From positions 372,001 to 436,000 of the forward strand of contig NZ_SAVA01000002.1 in assembly GCF_004022465.1 (NCBI RefSeq): a DNA stretch of 64,000 bases, given 5' to 3'. Each line of letters starts with the position of its first letter. Position 1 is the first letter of the stretch. Shown piece by piece: positions 59,345 through 64,000 of this stretch. Below the pieces are notes generated by a model. It worked only from the letters and a program-made list of their open reading frames with translations, did not search any database and was not told where the DNA came from. The DNA is from Rhodobacter huangdaonensis. GTDB lineage: Bacteria > Pseudomonadota > Alphaproteobacteria > Rhodobacterales > Rhodobacteraceae. A program made the translations under genes and the position numbers.

Positions 59345-59699
59345 GGGGCTACCTCCTGTCCACCGGGCCCGCCCTTTTTCGGTCTTGCCGACGCCGACAG
59401 GATATCATGTCCCGCGACGTATTGTCCTCGTGTCGGGCGGAGAGCTGCCCGCTGCATGCGCTGCATCAAAATCCGCAGAAATCCACGATAGCCGCCACAC
59501 GGCATCTTTATCCAAGTGGCTGCGCGCGGAGTTCGCTGACATAGCTAGATCGGTTCCGCCTCCGCGCGAACTGGGGGGACGCCGCATTCGACGATGCCGC
59601 CCCATCGACGTAACCCGAAGAGCCGGATCCTATCCGCTTGCAGGAGGAGCGAAGCGGTCATAGCCTCGGAGTGGATTTCCTGTTCTGGAGCGGGTGGTT
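59345..59699. other. Divergent gap between the integrase and the nuclease-like gene
   Basis: 355 bases with no gene I can support. It contains the promoters of both divergent genes; base composition is lower in GC than the core genome. A GGAG at 59687-59690 serves the nuclease-like gene. No repeat or regulator site could be identified. Confidence 0.45.
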
Positions 59700-60455
59700 A
59701 TGTTCGATGCCGTGGTCGCGAAGAAAGCAAGGATGGAGAGGCTCCTCCATGGCGCGAAGCGCAATCCCCGGGAGGACCTTGTGACCTCCTCTCTCTTCGG
59801 AATGCTGCGGCTTCTGACGCCTGAGTCGAGGCAGGCGGCGCTTTCGGTCCTGTGCGGCCACCCGCTGCCGAGTGACGCCAAGATCTATCTTTGGCCGTTC
59901 TTCGTCGGCGAAAGCGAGAACTCCGAACCCGATGTCGTGCTGGAGTTTATGAAGGACGGGCAGCGGGCTTTCTGGATCGTTGAGGTGAAATGGGGCGCAC
60001 CACTCGGCGCGGACCAGTGCGCTCGCGAGATCCGAACCGTGGCGCGTGGACGGTGCCGCCGTGGCGGTGTGCCAGCGAGGGAGCGGAGGGTGCTTGGCTA
60101 CACGCTCCTTGGGGCCGAGGCTCAGCACCAGAAAGCGGTGGAGGACCTGCGCTGCACGGTTCGGAACGGGCTGGAAGCCGTCCCGATCGACGGCATTAGA
60201 TCGCTGGAATGGACTACCGCCGCCGAGAACCTGCGGGCCTTGGAACGCGGCGCAGTCGACGCCGGTCTCAAATCATGGTCGGCGCTGTCCGCCAACTTCC
60301 TCGCAGGGCAACCGCAGGGGGCGGTGCTGGGGGCCTGGCCGACGATGACGATGCCGGTGAAGGGCAGCTTTGCTTTCGACGACGAGGAGCGGTTCGCCCT
60401 GCCGCCGATGACCGCTGTGCCTGCAACCCGATACGATTTCAGAGAGAACAAATGA
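59700..60455 (+). CDS. Unrecognised protein with PD-(D/E)XK nuclease core
   Basis: 251 residues. The N-terminal half has all elements of a restriction-type nuclease fold: Glu25 in a helix (NPREDLVTSSLFGMLRLL), Pro-Asp at 77-78 (SENSEPDVVLEF), the E-x-K at 95-97 in a beta strand (FWIVEVKWGAP), and Gln106 just after (LGADQCAREI). That order and spacing match PD-(D/E)XK nucleases of defence systems. The C-terminal half (about residues 130-251) is not recognised. Start ATG at 59700 (GTG at 59694 possible). Its stop overlaps the next gene by ATGA, so the two products are probably made in fixed ratio. I know no named system with this pair. Confidence 0.65.
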   Translation: MFDAVVAKKARMERLLHGAKRNPREDLVTSSLFGMLRLLTPESRQAALSVLCGHPLPSDAKIYLWPFFVGESENSEPDVVLEFMKDGQRAFWIVEVKWGAPLGADQCAREIRTVARGRCRRGGVPARERRVLGYTLLGAEAQHQKAVEDLRCTVRNGLEAVPIDGIRSLEWTTAAENLRALERGAVDAGLKSWSALSANFLAGQPQGAVLGAWPTMTMPVKGSFAFDDEERFALPPMTAVPATRYDFRENK

Positions 60456-61078
60456 CCAACCACGATGCAATTCTTTGGCAATCCGCGAGGAACCTGCTCG
60501 ATGCGCAAGAGAACCTGAACAAGCTGTTTAAAGCCTTTTGGCTGGTCGAATGCAGCGGCGAGGACCCGAAAATCGAAGAGCTCGAATATGACAGGTCGAG
60601 CGGGGATTTCCTCCAGCCCGTTTGGAACAGCTTTTTCCTTCACCGGAACACGCGCGCCAACGGCAAAGCCAAAGGCATCGTGACAATCGCGATCCAGCTT
60701 ACCGCGGATGAAGGCACCGAGGCCGACTGGGCGGACGGCAAGCGATCGAAGGTCATCGTCGGGTACTCGACCGGCATCGTGAGGCAGGATGCATGGGCGT
60801 TCACGACGGATGGCCCTAACGAGGCCGGATATATGGAAAACTGCGTCGCCGAGCAGCGTTTCTGGCGCCCAGAGGACAAGGAGGACGAGAGCTGGTTCTA
60901 TGCTGTACCGCTCGATTTTCTGACCAGCACGGAGCGCGTACGAGAACTTGTCGTGGCCCCAGTGCGTGAGATCCTGCGCGGCGGTCCGCTTGACGACGTC
61001 TTCGAGAAGGTCGACGCCTCCCTCGCCAAGGTCGAAGCCAGCCTCTGCCTTCCGCCGCAACCCGGCGCCGCAGGATGA
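60452..61078 (+). CDS. Unrecognised partner protein of the PD-(D/E)XK gene
   Basis: 208 residues, MTNHDAILWQSARNLLDAQENLNKLFKAFWLVEC at the start (amphipathic helix), an internal beta-rich part (KGIVTIAIQLTADEGTEADW, SKVIVGYSTGIV, QDAWAFTTDGPN), the block from EDESWFYAVPLDF to ERVRELVVAPVREIL, and a helical end. No membrane segments, no signal peptide, no known catalytic motif. Mildly acidic. Coupled to the nuclease-like gene by ATGA and to a short third frame by another ATGA. Could be a specificity, inhibitor or sensor subunit; this is inference from context only. Confidence 0.6.
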   Translation: MTNHDAILWQSARNLLDAQENLNKLFKAFWLVECSGEDPKIEELEYDRSSGDFLQPVWNSFFLHRNTRANGKAKGIVTIAIQLTADEGTEADWADGKRSKVIVGYSTGIVRQDAWAFTTDGPNEAGYMENCVAEQRFWRPEDKEDESWFYAVPLDFLTSTERVRELVVAPVREILRGGPLDDVFEKVDASLAKVEASLCLPPQPGAAG

Positions 61079-61149
61079 CCAAGCGCTTCATCATTGGCAA
61101 ATGGGCTCGACATCAGGACCCGCCCGAAGGGAAGGGGCTGCATAAGTAG
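61075..61149 (+). pseudogene. Stump of a possible third gene of the module
   Basis: ATG at 61075 overlaps the previous stop (ATGA) and opens MTKRFIIGKWARHQDPPEGK, ending at a TAG at 61147. The same frame continues beyond the stop as NFLAKRTEEILSEDKQIL to a TGA at 61204-61206. Looks like the 5' end of a third coupled gene that was cut off by the mobile-element debris that follows. Too short to assign; may alternatively be non-coding. Confidence 0.35.
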
Positions 61150-61309
61150 AATTTTCTCGCCAAGAGAACCGAGGAAATCCTGAGCGAAGACAAGCAGATA
61201 CTCTGAGGCGCAGATCCTTGCGATCCCGGGGGTGGGCCGAAGGCAGGATGCTGGGTGCCGAGCTGTGCCGGGCGCATGGCCGACCGGCCGACCCGCCGAC
61301 CGGCCGGGC

Positions 61310-61729
61310 GACGGCCGCCAGTTCCGGCTGCTGAACGTGCTGGATGACTTCAACCTGGAGGGGGGCATCGAGGTCGACGTTTCTCTGTCGGCGGAGCGGG
61401 CCATCCGAAGCCCTGACCGGATCATTGAATGGCGCGGCAAGCCCGGCACCATGAGGGGCGACAATGGCCCCGAATGCATCAGCGGCAAGCTGCTGATCTG
61501 GGCTGGGAAACGGGGCATCACCATCCAGCACATCCAACCTCAGCAGAGCGCCTACATCGAGCGCGACAATCGCACCGTCCGGCATGAATGGTTCGACCAA
61601 TGCACCATCGAAGCAATCGAGGAGGCACAGGACTTCACCACGCAATGGCTCTGGACTCACAACAAAGACCGCCCAAACATGGGCATCGGTGTCCGCACAC
61701 CCGCCCGGAAACGGAAGATGGCCGCGTGA
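61310..61729 (+). pseudogene. IS3-family transposase (OrfB) remnant
   Basis: About 139 residues of an rve/DDE integrase core: DGRQFRLLNVLDDFN, MRGDNGPECISGKLLIWAGKRGI, and QSAYIERDNRTVRHEWFDQCTIEAIEEAQDFTTQWLWTHNKDRPNMGIG. The second and third catalytic residues (Asp in DNGPE, Glu in IERDNR) and a candidate first Asp are retained, but the N-terminal half and OrfA are missing and the sequence is worn, so it is non-functional. No clean terminal repeats were found. Confidence 0.8.
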
Positions 61730-61769
61730 ATTCTACGGATGCGCCCCTCTAAGGATGGGGGGATTACCG

Positions 61770-62021
61770 GTGCCCCACGGATGGCGCTACACGGCGGCCA
61801 AGGAGATGGCCGATGCCGGTGTCGATATCCGCGACATCCAGTCTGTGACGGGGCACAAGACCCTTGAGATGACGCAGAAATATGCTTCCGGCGCGGATCA
61901 GAAAAAGGCGTCGAAACGGGCTCAGCAGAAGCGGGAACGAAACGGCGACAAAGCGGGAAAGTGCGAAACTTCACCGGAGTCGCAGGATCAGGCGGAGAAA
62001 AAACCGGAAAATGACAAATGA
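61770..62021 (+). pseudogene. Tyrosine integrase C-terminal remnant beside tRNA-Leu
   Basis: The last 80 or so residues of a phage/ICE-type integrase: PHGWRYTAAKEMADAGVDIRDIQSVTGHKTLEMTQKYASGADQKKASKRAQQK. It keeps H-x-x-R, G-H-K and the active Tyr but lacks the rest of the protein, which ends at the IS remnant. Lying nine bases from the 3' end of tRNA-Leu, it is the usual place of an integrase that targets a tRNA gene. Confidence 0.75.
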
Positions 62022-62029
62022 TTTCAAAA

Positions 62030-62113
62030 TGGTGCGGGTGAAGGGACTCGAACCCCCACGCCAAAGGCGCCAGAACCTAAATCTGGTGCGTCTACCAGTT
62101 TCGCCACACCCGC
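62030..62113 (-). tRNA. tRNA-Leu (anticodon TAG)
   Basis: Read on the minus strand: acceptor arm GCGGGTG/CACCCGC, anticodon stem CCAGA/TCTGG with loop TTTAGGT giving TAG, a long variable arm (CGCCTTTGGCG) typical of class II tRNAs, T arm with GTTCGAGTC, and encoded CCA (62030-62032). Decodes CUA and other CUN leucine codons. Its 3' end faces the integrase remnant, so it may have been an attachment site. Confidence 0.95.
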
Positions 62114-62255
62114 ATCTGCCGCCTTCTAGCAACGCCCCCGCGGGCTGAACAGGGGGCGGAGGAAAAAATCCTCGCCCCATCGGGGAATTCGTTCTAGTCT
62201 CGAAACAAAGCCGAAAACGGCGCGCCTTCAAGGCACAACGAGCAGGACAGACCCG

Positions 62256-62792
62256 ATGGACAGGCCGTCTTCGGGACGGGAGATGCAGGGTGCCGCCGCG
62301 CCCGGCAGCCGTTCCGCCATAGTTCTCGACCCTCATCCCGGCGCCGGCGCCGGCGCCGGGCTTGCCGGCATTGCGCTCGGCACCCGGGTGGCGACGCTCG
62401 ACGGGCTTTTGCCGGTCGAATATCTCGGCCCGGGCGACCGGGTCATCACCCGCTCGGGCATGTGCCGGCTGCGCGCCGCCACCTCGGTCCCGACGCGCGG
62501 CCGCCTCGTTCAGGTCGCTCCCGGTGCGCTTGGCCATGACCGGCCCGAGCGTGCGCTGCTGCTGGGCGAGGGCACGCCGGTGCTGATCCGCGACTGGCGC
62601 GCCGAGGCGCTCTTTGGTCGCAAGGAGGCGCTCGTCGAGGTGTCGCGGCTGCTTGACGGGCAGTTCATCGCCCGTGCGGCCGGCGCGAAGACCCGTCTTT
62701 TCGCCCTGCATTTCGATGCGGCCGAAGTGATCTATGCCGACGGCGTCGAGATCGGCACCACGCCGCTGCGCACCGCCGCCGCGACCGGCTAA
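62256..62792 (+). CDS. Stand-alone Hint-domain protein
   Basis: 178 residues, nearly all one Hint (hedgehog/intein) domain: LGTRVATLDGLLPVEYLGPGDRVITRSGMCRLRAATSV, LLLGEGTPVLIRDWRAEALFGRKEALVEVSRLLDG, then FALHFDAAEVIYADGVEIGTTPLR. Rhodobacterales encode many such proteins of unknown role. The usual nucleophilic Cys just before the P-G-T segment is absent (the sequence is G-I-A-L-G-T), so it may not self-process. No signal peptide. Converges on nnrD with overlapping stops. Confidence 0.75.
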   Translation: MDRPSSGREMQGAAAPGSRSAIVLDPHPGAGAGAGLAGIALGTRVATLDGLLPVEYLGPGDRVITRSGMCRLRAATSVPTRGRLVQVAPGALGHDRPERALLLGEGTPVLIRDWRAEALFGRKEALVEVSRLLDGQFIARAAGAKTRLFALHFDAAEVIYADGVEIGTTPLRTAAATG

Positions 62793-63643
62793 AGCACGAT
62801 CGCGCGGAACACCTTCGGCAATTCGTCGGGCAGGTCCTCGGCGATCAGGCCGGGGCCGAAGCTGCGCGCCGCCTCGACATGCAGCCAGGCGCCGGTGCAG
62901 GCCGCCTCATAGGCAGGGAACCCGCGCGCGAGCAGCCCGGTGATGATCCCGGCAAGCACGTCGCCGGCGCCGGCTGTGGCCAGCCAGGGCGCGGCGCGCG
63001 CGCCGGTGGCAAGGTGCAGCGCCGCCTCGCCGGTGGGGGCGGCGATCGCGGTCTCGGCGCCCTTCAGCAGCACCGTGCAGCCGGCCCGATCGGCCGCCGC
63101 GTGCGTGGCCTCGACCCGGGTCAGCACGCCGTCGGCAAGTGCCTTCGCAAGGTCGGGAAAGAGCCGGCCGAATTCGCCCAGATGCGGGGTCAGCACCACA
63201 TTCTCATGCAGCTGCGCGAAGAGCTGGCGGGGCTCGGCGGCAAAGGCGCTGAGCGCATCGGCATCGAGCACGGTCGCCCGTTTCGCCCAAAGCGCCGCGG
63301 GCACCATCTCCTGCGCGCGCGGCAGGCCGAGGCCGGGGCCGAGCAGAAGCGCGTTCAGCCGCCCGTCCTGCAGCTTGCCGCGCAGGCTGTAGCCGTCGGG
63401 CAGGGCCGCAAGCATCACCGCGGTGAGCTGGGCGGCGTTTTCCGGCATTGCGGCCTGTGGCGGCAGCAGCGTCACGAGCCCTGCGCCGACCCGCAGCGCG
63501 GCGCGTGCGGCCAGCCGCGCCGCGCCGCCATGGCCAACGCCGCCCGCCAGCACCAACGCATGGCCGTGGCCGTATTTGTGGGCCTCGACAGGCTTGCGCA
63601 GCGCGGCGCGCATGTCTTCGGTCAGGGTGATGTGGCGGATCAT
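62789..63643 (-). CDS. nnrD: ADP/ATP-dependent NAD(P)HX dehydratase (separate, unfused)
   Basis: 284 residues. KYGHGHALVLAGGVGHGGAARLAARAALRVGAGLVTL, ALLLGPGLG, NVVLTPHLGEFGRLFPDL (dehydratase signature), VLLKGAETAI and WLATAGAGDVLAGIITGLLARG are the YjeF C-terminal domain. It repairs hydrated NAD(P)H. In most bacteria this is fused to the epimerase; here it has its own ATG at 63643 with GGAG upstream, 61 bases after the epimerase stop and in another frame. Confidence 0.92.
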   Translation of the reverse strand: MIRHITLTEDMRAALRKPVEAHKYGHGHALVLAGGVGHGGAARLAARAALRVGAGLVTLLPPQAAMPENAAQLTAVMLAALPDGYSLRGKLQDGRLNALLLGPGLGLPRAQEMVPAALWAKRATVLDADALSAFAAEPRQLFAQLHENVVLTPHLGEFGRLFPDLAKALADGVLTRVEATHAAADRAGCTVLLKGAETAIAAPTGEAALHLATGARAAPWLATAGAGDVLAGIITGLLARGFPAYEAACTGAWLHVEAARSFGPGLIAEDLPDELPKVFRAIVL

Positions 63644-63704
63644 GTCGGGACTCCGGCGATGGCTTGCGCGCAGGGGCGGGCAGGGTGGGGGAACAGGGCG
63701 TGAT

Positions 63705-64000
63705 TCACAGCCCGATGTCCGCGACGACGACCGGCACGCCTTGCGCACGCAGGGCGGCGTGCACGGGCTTCTCGCGGTGGAAGGTGACGACGAGGTCGCA
63801 GCCGGGCGGGAGTGGCGCGGGCGGCGGGGCGTCGGCCGCAAGGCCCGAGGGGATGTCGATCGCGACACGTTTCCAGCCTGCGGGATGCGCGCGGGCGATC
63901 TCCTGTGCGGTGGCCAGCATCTGTGCCGCGGCAGCGGGCAGGGGCGGATGAAAGCCGATGCCATAGAGCGCGTCGATCACCACGCCGGCGCGGCAATCCT
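63705..64000 (-). CDS. nnrE: NAD(P)HX epimerase, C-terminal part (5' end beyond window)
   Basis: Last 97 or so residues of the YjeF N-terminal domain: GVVIDALYGIGFHPPLP (Asp and the G-x-G-F loop), VAIDIPSGLAADAPPPAP (catalytic Asp region), CDLVVTFHREKPVHA and VPVVVADIGL. Stop at 63705-63707. Epimerises R- and S-NAD(P)HX so that NnrD can dehydrate the S form. The start lies outside the window. Confidence 0.88.
   Translation of the reverse strand, partial: DCRAGVVIDALYGIGFHPPLPAAAAQMLATAQEIARAHPAGWKRVAIDIPSGLAADAPPPAPLPPGCDLVVTFHREKPVHAALRAQGVPVVVADIGL

Overview
The window is 64 kb of high-GC (roughly two-thirds G+C) chromosomal DNA from an alphaproteobacterium, very probably a member of the Rhodobacterales (Rhodobacteraceae). 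This rests on the gene families and their order (lptF-lptG-lptD-surA-pdxA-rsmA; pepA-holC; ihfB-lapA-trpF-trpB), on TRAP and ABC importers, a Hint-domain protein, a DUF4167 protein and an NDUFS4-like complex I subunit, on a GTTC-N7-GTTC LexA box in front of uvrB, and on the tandem-hairpin element with the AAATACCTCGGGGGT core that I know from genomes of this group. Genus cannot be fixed from sequence reading alone.

Layout. 1-4.7 kb: end of an Old Yellow Enzyme gene, sufT, prfA-prmC, a DUF4167 protein and rsmA. 4.8-11.6 kb: a minus-strand run lptF-lptG-lptD-surA-pdxA whose coding regions touch or overlap by a few bases except between lptD and surA: LPS export, outer-membrane folding and vitamin B6 synthesis. 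11.7-19.4 kb: pepA-holC, a DUF2270 protein, tgt, a TrhA/PAQR protein, a P-loop kinase with thiE, trmJ, and a membrane-anchored HELAH metalloprotease. 19.4-26.4 kb: a LysR regulator divergent from a Ugp-like ABC importer, a phosphodiesterase and a HAD phosphatase, read here as a glycerophosphodiester scavenging locus. 26.4-31.5 kb: EamA exporter with its MarR regulator, ihfB-lapA-trpF-GNAT-small ORF-trpB. 31.5-35.3 kb: a GbsR-type regulator and the znuA / zur-znuC-znuB zinc regulon with two Zur-like boxes. 35.5-38.7 kb: a tiny secreted protein and yjbF/yjbH. 39-42 kb: a TRAP transporter; then cspA. 42.9-46.8 kb: a PotABCD-like ABC importer. 47-51 kb: an ABM-domain protein, a ParA ATPase, uvrB and an NDUFS4-like protein.

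Accessory region, about 51.0-62.1 kb. A near-gene-free stretch leads into a block (TetR/SnoaL/SDR; a hypothetical protein with a WYL regulator; a response regulator, histidine kinase and DUF4173 membrane protein) flanked by two exact 22-bp direct repeats (51518-51539 and 58658-58679). Beyond it come a small tyrosine recombinase, an overlapping pair of unrecognised genes whose first product has a complete-looking PD-(D/E)XK nuclease core, a stump of a possible third gene, an IS3-type transposase remnant, and an integrase C-terminal remnant ending beside tRNA-Leu(TAG). This looks like a decayed integration hotspot carrying cargo. The nuclease-partner pair is the best candidate for an undescribed, possibly anti-phage, system.

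Right end, 62.2-64 kb: a Hint-domain protein and separately encoded nnrD and nnrE (NAD(P)HX repair), the latter cut by the window edge.

All calls come from reading the sequence and recalled family knowledge; no database searches were run.
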